Source of the DNA: Alphaproteobacteria bacterium
GTDB lineage: Bacteria; Pseudomonadota; Alphaproteobacteria; MPNO01; UBA2964
Assembly (NCBI GenBank): GCA_012103315.1
Contig: WLWZ01000001.1
Span: forward strand, 124,001-188,000
Direction of reading: 5' to 3'
Length of the DNA stretch: 64,000 nt
Of this stretch, positions 49,199-57,178 are shown in pieces (within the stretch, counting starts at the first letter, position 1; each line of letters starts with the position of its first letter). The notes under the pieces are model-generated. The model did not search any database, had not been told where the DNA came from, and saw only the letters and a list, made by a program, of their open reading frames with translations. The translations under genes and the position numbers were made by a program.

Positions 49199-50399
49199 AA
49201 TTTCTGAAACACCACATGTTCTGATTGCCGGAGCGGGCATAGGCGGTTTGACGGCCGCTTTGGCAATGCTCAAGGCTGGCATCGACGTCGATGTTTTTGA
49301 GCAGGCGCCGCAGCTCGGCGAGATTGGGGCCGGGTTTCAGATGAGCGCCAATGGCACATGCGTGTTGTCTTATCTCGGACTTGGCGAAGCGATGGACAAG
49401 ATCGCCTGGCAGCCGAGTGGCAAAGAAATTCGCATGTGGGATTCGGGGCAGACCTGGAAGTTGTTTGACCTTGGTGCAGAGTCTGTTGAGCGTTATGGCT
49501 TTCCCTATTTGATGTTCCATCGGGCTGATTTACATCAGCTTCTGGTTGATGCTGTTCGTGCAGAAAAATCTGATGCCATTCACCTCAACGCCTTTTGCAC
49601 TGGGTGCAGCCAGGACGGCAAAGAGGTCACCCTTCATTTGAAGGATCAGGATGATGTTGTTGGCGATGTTTTGATTGGGGCTGACGGGGCCCATTCCAAC
49701 ATTCGCGAAACTTTGTTCGGTGAAGAGGATAAGTCGTTTTCAGGGTTACTCGCTTGGCGCGGCATTATTGACGCTAATGATTTGCCGGAGGGGTTGGTAC
49801 GGCCGGTTGGTACGAACTGGGTTGGACCCGGAGGTCATATTGTCCATTACTATGTGCGTCATGGTGCACTCCTCAATTTCGTTGGGATTCTGGAGAAAGA
49901 TACGTGGACCGTGGAATCCTGGACAGCGCGCGGTACGACTGAGGAATGCCTTGCCGATTTTGAAGGGTGGCATGACACCGTTCACACGATGATCAAGAAT
50001 ATCGACATACCCTATAAATGGGCATTGATGCGCCGCGAGCCGATGGAGCGCTGGACAGAGGGACGGATAACGCTTCTTGGAGATGCGTGCCATGCAATGG
50101 TCCCCATGCTGGCGCAGGGCGCTGTGATGGCAATTGAAGATGGCATGGTACTGGCGCGTTGTGTTGGAAAGTATGGTGCTGATGTCGAGGTTGGGTTGCA
50201 GCGCTATGAAGCGTTGCGGCTTGAGCGTACGGCGCGGACCATCCGGGGCTCAAATGAAAACGCTGACCGGTTTCATAACTCTCAATTGGGTGATCCGGTC
50301 GTGGCGCAGAAATACGTCGATACTGAATGGCAGCCGGACAAAGTGCGAGAGCGGTATGACTGGTTGTTTACCTTTGATGCTACCTCAATAGAGGTTTAG
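49098..50399 (+). CDS. FAD-dependent aromatic hydroxylase (salicylate hydroxylase-like)
   Basis: The reading frame allows up to 433 residues, but the conserved part begins with VLIAGAGIGGLTAALAM, about residue 42, so the true start is unsettled. GTG 49098 and ATG 49107 lie about 100 bases inside the aldolase gene; a rare ATT or ATC start near 49190 is the alternative. The protein has the FAD GxGxxG motif, DG in VLIGADGAHSNIR and the ribityl-binding GDACHAMVPMLAQGA, the three class A flavoprotein hydroxylase signatures. These NAD(P)H-dependent enzymes hydroxylate aromatic rings, often with decarboxylation. It ends the VOC/aldolase operon. Confidence 0.87.
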   Translation: MSWMLRSARLKQLPSAISGFGNISAAAPVARISRISETPHVLIAGAGIGGLTAALAMLKAGIDVDVFEQAPQLGEIGAGFQMSANGTCVLSYLGLGEAMDKIAWQPSGKEIRMWDSGQTWKLFDLGAESVERYGFPYLMFHRADLHQLLVDAVRAEKSDAIHLNAFCTGCSQDGKEVTLHLKDQDDVVGDVLIGADGAHSNIRETLFGEEDKSFSGLLAWRGIIDANDLPEGLVRPVGTNWVGPGGHIVHYYVRHGALLNFVGILEKDTWTVESWTARGTTEECLADFEGWHDTVHTMIKNIDIPYKWALMRREPMERWTEGRITLLGDACHAMVPMLAQGAVMAIEDGMVLARCVGKYGADVEVGLQRYEALRLERTARTIRGSNENADRFHNSQLGDPVVAQKYVDTEWQPDKVRERYDWLFTFDATSIEV

Positions 50400-50637
50400 T
50401 CGGGTTCCTGTTAACCATAGATTTCGGGAATCCAGACGTATAAAACCGGAGAAGTGAAATTCACTGAAAATTCAATATTACACCTAATTTTTAGTAAATT
50501 ACTGAAATGAAAAAGAACATATAGTTAATATTCACAAGTTAATCTAAATATACATAAAATTTTAGATATCTTTTCTTGAAATTAACGCCAAAGACGCCCC
50601 ATCTTCTACTCAATAAGATTAAAAATAACCTTTTACT
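50400..50637. other. AT-rich intergenic region without a recognised gene
   Basis: The 238 bases between the FAD hydroxylase and the SleB-like gene are strikingly richer in A and T than their surroundings, especially 50461-50637. They hold no convincing open frame. They should contain the promoter of the SleB gene, and possibly the hydroxylase terminator, but no clear signal stands out. Confidence 0.5.
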
Positions 50638-51192
50638 ATGGTTAACAATTGGGTTGGTGTTATGGGTCGGATTTTATCCTTCTCTTTTGTGGTATGGGCT
50701 ATTTCTACAGTTTCTTTTTCAGCGCATGCCACAAAGGTAGAAACATATAAAAAATCGCCGGAGCTATTTTGCCTGGCGCAAAATATTTATTTCGAAGCGC
50801 GCGGCGAGCCACTCCTCGGCAAGATCGCGGTTGGCCATGTCGTGTTAAACCGCGTTGCGGATAAGCGCTTCCCTGGTCACGTTTGCAAAGTCATCCAGCA
50901 AGGTGGACACCGTCGGCTTCATCGCTGTCAATTTTCCTGGTGGTGTGATGGCAAAAGCGACGATCCCCAAGATGTGACAGCTTGGTATGAGGCCGTCTTT
51001 GTTGCGCATCTTATTCGCAAGGGTGTGACCATTGACCCAACAAAGGGTGCGTTGTGGTATCACGCGGTGACTGTCAGGCCTAACTGGGCAAACCGCATGC
51101 GACGGGAAGCCAAGATTGGTCAGCATATCTTTTATACGAAACCGAAGCGTCGGGTTTCACGTTCTTCGAGATCATCAAAGCCGCGCGGCTAA
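50638..51192 (+). CDS. Secreted SleB-type cell-wall hydrolase
   Basis: The 184-residue protein has a signal peptide or membrane anchor (about residues 8-30, ending in SFSAHA) and a SleB/hydrolase_2 domain: CLAQNIYFEARGEP with the catalytic Glu, GKIAVGHVVLNRV, FSWWCDG and GALWYHA. This domain cleaves peptidoglycan glycan strands as a lytic transglycosylase-like enzyme in the periplasm, here serving envelope remodelling rather than spore germination. The basic Ser/Arg-rich C-tail is common. It converges with the FemAB-like gene, 6 bases apart. Confidence 0.9.
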   Translation: MVNNWVGVMGRILSFSFVVWAISTVSFSAHATKVETYKKSPELFCLAQNIYFEARGEPLLGKIAVGHVVLNRVADKRFPGHVCKVIQQGGHRRLHRCQFSWWCDGKSDDPQDVTAWYEAVFVAHLIRKGVTIDPTKGALWYHAVTVRPNWANRMRREAKIGQHIFYTKPKRRVSRSSRSSKPRG

Positions 51193-51198
51193 TAATCT

Positions 51199-52176
51199 TT
51201 ATAGATAGGTCCCGGAGAGCGTCACGATCTCACCACCGAGGCCTATTTTGAACCGGGCGACACCGGCGGCGGAATCAGTATTGAGTCCACCGAGATCGAG
51301 CCATTTGATACTACGTTTTTGCAACTCCTGAATGACTCGCCAGAGCAAAACATTATGCGCTCGCTTGTTGCGGCCTTCGTCAGAGTTCCAGCTTGTGTAA
51401 TATGTTGCGCTGTTGCCGTGACAGACGAGCAGAACACCGGCGACAGGGTTCTGATCAGTTCCAGCGGTGAGAGTAATGATATCGCCTTTCTGACTATTAT
51501 CGGCCATCGCCTGAATTAATTCACTCGGGGGTCCAACAAAACGCTTCTGTTTGCGAAATGCGTCATAGGCGGAGAGATGGGTGCTGACGCCTTTGATGTC
51601 ATCTCGCATTCTGATTTTAAGGTTCTCACGTTCTCCGGCACGCAGCATGTTGCGCCAGTTGCCTGAAAAGCCTTGCAGGAGCGCCTCCTCAGTTTTTGAT
51701 AGATCCAGCCATGACGTGCTGAGGCCTGTCACCATCCGGCGTTTTCCAACTTTGCGCATCAATGTGGCGTGATCGAATGTATCGGAGAGTTCGGGTGTCC
51801 AGAATAACAATTCTCGCCGTAATAATGAGAATGATCCGGCAATTCCTTTCATCGCCTCGTCTTGCGGTTTCGACCAAATAGGACCCCGCACCAGCCGCGC
51901 AACTTTTACGATGCCGAAGAGCTGTTTCTCGAATATCTGGAAAACACCAACACTTTCACCATCGAATTGGATAACCGCTCGTTTGACCGACATGCCGTAG
52001 TGGTCGCGAACAGCTTCGCCATAAATCCAGGATTGCTCCAGAGATGACCGGTCTACCTGGGTCGACAGATCATCCCAAACAGCGCGATCGCAATCATCCC
52101 AAGAGATCTCCAAAATGCGTCCTTTCTTAACGATTTCGTTTGGCTTCATATCATTATACTGTACGCTAAATGACAT
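51199..52176 (-). CDS. FemAB/GNAT-like acyltransferase
   Basis: The 325-residue protein resembles FemAB-type peptidoglycan or lipid aminoacyltransferases, two GNAT folds in one chain. Landmarks are LEQSWIYGEAVRDHYG near residue 50, the middle SGNWRNMLRAGERENL, and a C-terminal second domain (PVAGVLLVCHGNSATYYTSWNSDEGR, then KWLDLGGLN). In many proteobacteria such proteins attach amino acids or modify exopolysaccharides. ATG 52176 has GGAAAG upstream; ATG 52149 would shorten it by 9 residues and avoid a 7-base overlap with the divergent small gene. Substrate unknown. Confidence 0.8.
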   Translation of the reverse strand: MSFSVQYNDMKPNEIVKKGRILEISWDDCDRAVWDDLSTQVDRSSLEQSWIYGEAVRDHYGMSVKRAVIQFDGESVGVFQIFEKQLFGIVKVARLVRGPIWSKPQDEAMKGIAGSFSLLRRELLFWTPELSDTFDHATLMRKVGKRRMVTGLSTSWLDLSKTEEALLQGFSGNWRNMLRAGERENLKIRMRDDIKGVSTHLSAYDAFRKQKRFVGPPSELIQAMADNSQKGDIITLTAGTDQNPVAGVLLVCHGNSATYYTSWNSDEGRNKRAHNVLLWRVIQELQKRSIKWLDLGGLNTDSAAGVARFKIGLGGEIVTLSGTYL

Positions 52177-52373
52177 TATCTTTCCGCAAGGCCCCAATCG
52201 TTGCCGGTGTCCGCATTCCGCGTCGGCATTTTACGATCTGGGCCGCCCTCTATTTCCTGGTGCTGTTTTGTTTACCGGTCTTAGGCGTGGCATTGGCCCT
52301 CGATGTCATTTTCTATGTGATCTTTCAGCAGTTCTTTGATGCCTGTTATGGGCTATTGTGTTTGATTAGTTGA
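52170..52373 (+). CDS. Small single-helix membrane protein
   Basis: The 67-residue protein has a basic N-terminus and one or two hydrophobic helices (about residues 22-64). I recognise no family. Its stop codon overlaps the start of the downstream DMT transporter in TGATG, strong evidence that it is translated. It is divergent from the FemAB-like gene, with start regions that overlap if the longer FemAB form is right. It may be an accessory subunit of the transporter or an unrelated leader cistron. Confidence 0.6.
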   Translation: MTLSFRKAPIVAGVRIPRRHFTIWAALYFLVLFCLPVLGVALALDVIFYVIFQQFFDACYGLLCLIS

Positions 52374-53263
52374 TGTCACCTGTAAAGTTCATTGGTGGAT
52401 TATCGCCAACAGTGCAGGGTGGCGTTTGGATGACGGCGGGGGCGTTGAGCTTTACGATTATGACGACGCTCATCCGTGAAGTGGCGCAAGATATTCACCC
52501 TTTTGAGGTTGGTTTCTTCCGCTGTCTTACCAACCTCCTGTGCATGCTACCGTTTGTTTTCAGAACGGGTTCGATCATTTGGCAAAGTGATAATCACAAG
52601 GTTTATGTCTTTAGGGGCGTTATTGGCGTTGGGTTTCTGCTGACCTTTTTTCCGGGTGCAGCGATGATTCCCGTTTCGGACTCTATGGCGCTCTTTTTCA
52701 CGGCACCGTTATTTGGAACTATTCTGGTGTTGTTGTTTTTGGGGGAAAGGATACATACCCGACGGATTGCGGCTTTGGTTGCGGGGTTTTGTGGTGCCCT
52801 CATTATACTACGCCCTGGCTTTGACGAAGTGAATATTGGCGCTCTCCTCGTTTTGTTGGGTGCCTTATTCACTGCGGCGAGCAGTTCGATTATCAAATAT
52901 GCCACCCGCACTGATCATCCGGATAAAGTTGTTTTCTATTTGATGCTCTATGCCACTCCGCTGATTCTAATTCCGGCTTTGATGGTTTGGACCACTCCGA
53001 CAGTGTGGCAGGTAACCTTGATGGTGGGGATCGGATTATTAGCCACGATGAATCAAAGATTCATGAGCCGAGCCTTTGCAGCTGCCGATGCGACAGCGGT
53101 GTTTCCGTTTGAGTTTATCCGTTTGCCCTTTGCGGCGATCATAGGCTGGCTTGCGTTCTCGGAAGTGCCCGATATTTGGGTATGGATCGGTGGCGCGATT
53201 ATATTCTCGGCTTCTGTTTACATTGCACACCGCGAGGCCAAGCTGAAAAAGGAACGAAAGTAA
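52373..53263 (+). CDS. EamA/DMT-family transporter
   Basis: The 296-residue protein has ten hydrophobic helices in two homologous five-helix halves (EamA repeats), with GALSFTIMTTLIRE opening and the conserved RCLTNLL/LFFTAPLFGTIL features. Such transporters export amino acids or other metabolites. ATG 52373 overlaps the stop of the small membrane-protein gene; a TTG one codon upstream is the nominal frame start. It is 4 bases from the downstream lipoprotein hydrolase gene, so all three probably form one operon. Confidence 0.88.
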   Translation: MSPVKFIGGLSPTVQGGVWMTAGALSFTIMTTLIREVAQDIHPFEVGFFRCLTNLLCMLPFVFRTGSIIWQSDNHKVYVFRGVIGVGFLLTFFPGAAMIPVSDSMALFFTAPLFGTILVLLFLGERIHTRRIAALVAGFCGALIILRPGFDEVNIGALLVLLGALFTAASSSIIKYATRTDHPDKVVFYLMLYATPLILIPALMVWTTPTVWQVTLMVGIGLLATMNQRFMSRAFAAADATAVFPFEFIRLPFAAIIGWLAFSEVPDIWVWIGGAIIFSASVYIAHREAKLKKERK

Positions 53264-53267
53264 TTCT

Positions 53268-54245
53268 ATGGTTTTGCTAAAATTTTTACGTAATTTTGCG
53301 GTGGTCTGGGGTCTTCTGCTCTCTGGTTGCACGACACCTTCCGGTGAACTCGGCATCTTCACAGTGGATGATGGCAGGGGCGCAATTGCGGCCTCAATGA
53401 ATGTTTATTTCTATAAACCTCCGGCCTTTAAACCGGATGGGCCAGTGCTAATCGTAGTTCATGGGCTGAGTCGCAATGTGGCAGGTTATAGAAATTACTT
53501 TACTGAAGTAGCGGAGCGGTACGGAGCGCTGATATTAGCACCAGAATTTAATCGTGAGAATTTTCAGGGTTCTCGACGTTTTAATCTCGGCAATTTAAAA
53601 AATAGTCTGGGGGATGATTTGCCCCAATCTCAATGGTCATTTCCGATAATAGACCGGGTCTTTGATCAAGTTAATCTCGGCAATTTAAAAAATAGTCTGG
53701 GGGATGATTTGCCCCAATCTCAATGGTCATTTCCGATAATAGACCGGGTCTTTGATCAAGCACGCACGCAGCTTGGTTTTTCTCAGAAACGCTACTCCCT
53801 CTTTGGTCACTCTGCCGGATCACAGTTTGTCCATCGTATGATTATGTTTTCGCCCTCTAACAAATTGATCGCGGCCGTCGCCGCCAATGCTGGTTGGTAT
53901 ACAGAGCCCAATCTTGCTATCGATTTTCCCTACGGATTGAAAAACGCCCCAGCAGAAAAGAAAAATCTGCGTCGGGCATTTGGACAGAAGCTGATCATAA
54001 TGCTCGGCCAACATGACATCAATGAGACTCATCGCAGCCTGCGCCGTACTGATGAAGCAAATGCGCAAGGTTCGCACAGATTCGCCCGTGGTAAATACTT
54101 TTTTCAGCGGTCAAAAGAAGTCGCTCAAAAGTTAGGGGTGCCGTTTGCCTGGCGTTTAAGAGAAGTACCCGGTGTAGCGCATAGTGGCCGCGGTATGGCA
54201 GGGCCGGCAGGCGATGTTCTTCTTGGCGCTAAATCGTCCAAATAA
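53268..54245 (+). CDS. Lipoprotein alpha/beta-hydrolase (depolymerase/esterase-like) with an internal 30-residue duplication
   Basis: The 325-residue protein has a lipoprotein signal with a lipobox LLSGC (Cys near residue 22) and an alpha/beta-hydrolase domain: VLIVVHGLSRN with the oxyanion region, GHSAGSQF (nucleophile Ser), and a late GVAHSGRG with His. It resembles poly(3-hydroxybutyrate) depolymerase-like esterases. Residues about 105-164 are two identical copies of a 30-residue block (NLGNLKNSLGDD ... DRVFDQ), encoded by an exact 90-bp tandem repeat. Without it the protein would be 295 residues, the usual size. The insertion is in frame and lies before the nucleophile. Confidence 0.82.
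   Translation: MVLLKFLRNFAVVWGLLLSGCTTPSGELGIFTVDDGRGAIAASMNVYFYKPPAFKPDGPVLIVVHGLSRNVAGYRNYFTEVAERYGALILAPEFNRENFQGSRRFNLGNLKNSLGDDLPQSQWSFPIIDRVFDQVNLGNLKNSLGDDLPQSQWSFPIIDRVFDQARTQLGFSQKRYSLFGHSAGSQFVHRMIMFSPSNKLIAAVAANAGWYTEPNLAIDFPYGLKNAPAEKKNLRRAFGQKLIIMLGQHDINETHRSLRRTDEANAQGSHRFARGKYFFQRSKEVAQKLGVPFAWRLREVPGVAHSGRGMAGPAGDVLLGAKSSK
53581..53760. repeat. Exact 90-bp tandem duplication inside the lipoprotein gene
   Basis: Bases 53581-53670 and 53671-53760 are identical at all 90 positions. The unit starts TTAATCTCGG and ends TTTGATCAAG. Being a multiple of three, it keeps the frame. Perfect identity implies a very recent duplication or an assembly error. Confidence 0.95.
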
Positions 54246-54335
54246 CTGTCCGCTGGTTGTTCAGTCAGGGTGGTGGGGATAGAGTGCCGCCAAATCAGAA
54301 TTCCATCAGAGCCTTTATTGGAAAGACCATAACCG

Positions 54336-55415
54336 ATGCCTACTCTCGTCATTCAAAACGACCATATCATTCGCGCCCTCAGCGTAATCCTCGACCCGGA
54401 CTGTGATCCGGAGCGTCTTGCGGGCTTTGCTGATTATTATTCGGTTGATATGCCGGAATTTCCGCAATGGTGTGAAGAGATGCGTAAAAAGTATACGGCC
54501 GTGGCGCCTTCTCGGGTTGTCCTCACCAACAGTCAGGAAGAGTTTCGCGCCGCCCTTCCAGAGGCGGATGCTGTGGTGATCGAAGATTTTGTCGTTGGCG
54601 AAGAGGAACTCGCTTTAGCGCCTAACCTCAAAATTGTGCAGAATTTCCGGACGGATATGCGCAATGTCGATGAAGCAGCCTGTGCCGCGCGAAATATCCC
54701 CGCGCTGCCTTTCCATCGCACTGTGAATGTCGCCGTAGGCGAACATGCATTCTCGCTGATGATGGCTCTCGCCAAGAAAACTGTAGAAACTAATAAGCTC
54801 CTGACAATCGAAGCATTACAGGCTGAAGGTTGGCCTGCACGCGAATATGATCGCCGCCACACGGCAAACTCCAACTGGGCACGTATTTCTGGCGTGAAAA
54901 ACATGTTTGGCTCGACACTCGGGATTGTCGGGTTGGGCTCAGTCGGACGCTATGTTGCCAACTGGGCCAACGCCTTTGATATGGAGGTGATTTATACGCA
55001 GCGTAATCAATTAAATGCCGCGCTCGAAAGCCAGTTCAACGCGCGTTATGTGTCGTTGAATGAACTGTTTGAACAGTCAGACTTCGTGAGTATTCATGTG
55101 CCGCTTAACGACTCGACCAAAGGCTTGATTGGTGCTGAACAACTCGACAATGCCAAGCCGGGGATCGTGATCGTGAACATCGCACGGGCAGATATCGTTC
55201 AAAAAGAAGCACTTCTAGCTGCGCTCGATTCAGGTCGAATAGGCGGTGTTGGTATGGATGTCCATTACAAGGAACCAGGTGACGATGACGATCCGTTCCT
55301 GCCTTATAAAAATGTCGTTATGAGCCCGCACATTGCAATCGGATCCCGCGTTAATGGTGCGGTTGATATGGAAGCGATGGTCGCCAATATTGCCGACGGT
55401 GTTAACGCGTCATGA
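54336..55415 (+). CDS. D-isomer-specific 2-hydroxyacid dehydrogenase family protein
   Basis: The 359-residue NAD(P)-dependent oxidoreductase has a catalytic domain at both ends and the nucleotide-binding domain at about residues 190-310. It holds GIVGLGSVGRY (GxGxxG), the catalytic His/Glu landmarks in the segment NIARADIVQKEAL and late SPHIA, and a helix with HVPL. Members interconvert 2-keto and 2-hydroxy acids. It overlaps the downstream M17 aminopeptidase gene by 4 bases, so the pair is coupled. The substrate is not apparent. Confidence 0.88.
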   Translation: MPTLVIQNDHIIRALSVILDPDCDPERLAGFADYYSVDMPEFPQWCEEMRKKYTAVAPSRVVLTNSQEEFRAALPEADAVVIEDFVVGEEELALAPNLKIVQNFRTDMRNVDEAACAARNIPALPFHRTVNVAVGEHAFSLMMALAKKTVETNKLLTIEALQAEGWPAREYDRRHTANSNWARISGVKNMFGSTLGIVGLGSVGRYVANWANAFDMEVIYTQRNQLNAALESQFNARYVSLNELFEQSDFVSIHVPLNDSTKGLIGAEQLDNAKPGIVIVNIARADIVQKEALLAALDSGRIGGVGMDVHYKEPGDDDDPFLPYKNVVMSPHIAIGSRVNGAVDMEAMVANIADGVNAS

Positions 55416-56809
55416 CCTACCGCTTTGCAGCTTCTGCCGACCGTCGCACAATTCCAATCATACCCATTGAGACGGCAGTGTTTGCGGCGTGGCTTAAAAC
55501 GCAGGATGCCGCGATGAAACGCTGGGTGAAGTCCGCGGGGTTTAAGGCTGCAGCTGGAACGATGAGCTTAGTCGCGGGAAAAGATGGTTCGCTGGCACAA
55601 GTTCTGGTTGGCGTAGAAGATCACCAAGGCCTTTGGTCTTATGCCGACTTGCCTTCCAAGCTGCCCAAAGGCCGCTATGAGATTGATGCACGGATGGATA
55701 AGGCGGGTGCAACGGCGGTGGCATTAGGTTGGGCACTCGGGTGTTACCGATTTACACGCTATAAAAGTAAGCCGGTAGCGGCGGCAATGCCGTCACTGGT
55801 TTGGCCCAAGAATTGTGATCGTGGCGCCGTAAAACGCACAACGGACGCGACTGCACTGGTTCGAGATTTGATTAATGTTCCTGCAGAGGATATGGCGCCG
55901 CCGGAACTTGCCTCCGCTGCCCGCAAACTTGCGAAGAAGCACAACGCCCGGATCAACATCGTGACGGGCAACGCGCTTCTTAAGAAGAATTACCCAACCA
56001 TTCATGCCGTCGGCCGTGCAGCCGCTAAAGCGCCACGCCTTATTGATATAACCTGGGGCCGGAAAGACGCGCCTAAGGTGACGCTTGTCGGCAAGGGCGT
56101 GTGCTTTGATACAGGTGGTCTCGATCTCAAGAGCGCCGCCGGTATGTTGCGTATGAAGAAAGATATGGGCGGCTCCGCTCATGTTCTCGGTCTGGCCCAT
56201 ATGATTATGGATGCCAAGCTGGACGTGCGTTTGCGGGTTTTGATTGGCGCGGTTGAGAACTCTGTGGCTGGAAATGCTTATCGTCCATCGGATGTTATCC
56301 GGACACGGAAAGGCATTACTGTCGAAGTTGGCAATACTGATGCTGAGGGCCGTCTGGTGATGTGTGATGCACTAGCCGAAGCAGACCGCGAGAATCCGGC
56401 ACTGATTGCTGACTTTGCGACCTTGACCGGGGCAGCTCGCGTTGCGGTCGGAACGCAAATTGCAGCAGTGTTCTGTAACGATGAGACTCTTGCCAAGGAC
56501 CTCTACGAGGCTGGCGAAGAGGGTAATGATCCAAATTGGCGGCTTCCGTTGTTTCCCGCCTATCGCAGACTCCTCAAGAGTGAAGTAGCGGATATTAATA
56601 ATGTTTCCGAAGGCGGGTTTGCGGGCGCGATTACAGCGGCGCTCTTTCTGCAGGAGTTTGTTTCCAAGAAAACGCCTTGGGTGCATTTTGATATCATGGC
56701 GTGGAATGCTGTGGCCCGACCGGGTCGACCGGTTGGTGGTGAGGCGATGGGTATGCGGGCCCTTTATAACGTGATCGAAAAACGCTTCGCGAAGAAGAAG
56801 CGGCGTTAG
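55412..56809 (+). CDS. M17 leucyl aminopeptidase-family protein
   Basis: The 465-residue protein has the M17 catalytic domain: GKGVCFDTGGLDLK, MKKDMGGSAH and the signature NTDAEGRLVMCDAL holding two-metal ligands (about residues 310-323). The N-terminal domain is shorter and divergent compared with E. coli PepA (503 residues). Such hexameric dizinc enzymes remove N-terminal amino acids from peptides in the cytosol. It is translationally coupled to the preceding hydroxyacid dehydrogenase. A broken MarR-type gene follows after 20 bases. Confidence 0.9.
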   Translation: MTYRFAASADRRTIPIIPIETAVFAAWLKTQDAAMKRWVKSAGFKAAAGTMSLVAGKDGSLAQVLVGVEDHQGLWSYADLPSKLPKGRYEIDARMDKAGATAVALGWALGCYRFTRYKSKPVAAAMPSLVWPKNCDRGAVKRTTDATALVRDLINVPAEDMAPPELASAARKLAKKHNARINIVTGNALLKKNYPTIHAVGRAAAKAPRLIDITWGRKDAPKVTLVGKGVCFDTGGLDLKSAAGMLRMKKDMGGSAHVLGLAHMIMDAKLDVRLRVLIGAVENSVAGNAYRPSDVIRTRKGITVEVGNTDAEGRLVMCDALAEADRENPALIADFATLTGAARVAVGTQIAAVFCNDETLAKDLYEAGEEGNDPNWRLPLFPAYRRLLKSEVADINNVSEGGFAGAITAALFLQEFVSKKTPWVHFDIMAWNAVARPGRPVGGEAMGMRALYNVIEKRFAKKKRR

Positions 56810-56829
56810 AGAAGCTGAGAGCGCTACCA

Positions 56830-57178
56830 GTGAGAAATTTCGAACAAAATCAATCTCTTAGGTTTTGGTTCGAAGCACTGGCTAAGAGCATTCGGGGTGA
56901 AGAGCCCGTTTTGTCGGCTCGGCAAATGGCCATCATGCTAACGGTTTATCTGACCGACGGTCCCCATACTGTTCGCGGCCTAACGTCTAATCTCGCGATC
57001 TCTAAACCCGCCGTTACCCGAGCACTCGATCAGTTGGCGGATCTTAATCTTATTGCGCGCGCGCGATCCGCGTGACCGACGCAGTGTTTTGATAAATCGT
57101 ACGGATATGGGAGACCTATTCCTGAACCGTTTTGCCGACATTATCGTATCTGCGAAACGCAAAATTGACTTAGGTTGA
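56830..57178 (+). pseudogene. MarR-family regulator interrupted by a frameshift in a CG run
   Basis: The first frame from GTG 56830 encodes the N-terminal helix and most of a winged HTH (LTSNLAISKPAVTRALDQL), then stops at 57073-57075 within a stretch of alternating C and G (57055-57065, GCGCGCGCGCG). The next frame continues exactly as MarR proteins do, DPRDRRSVLINRT ... to TGA 57176-57178. The frameshift falls in a slippage-prone repeat, so polymerase slippage, phase variation or a sequencing error are all possible. The full protein would be about 115 residues, slightly short for MarR. Confidence 0.75.
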
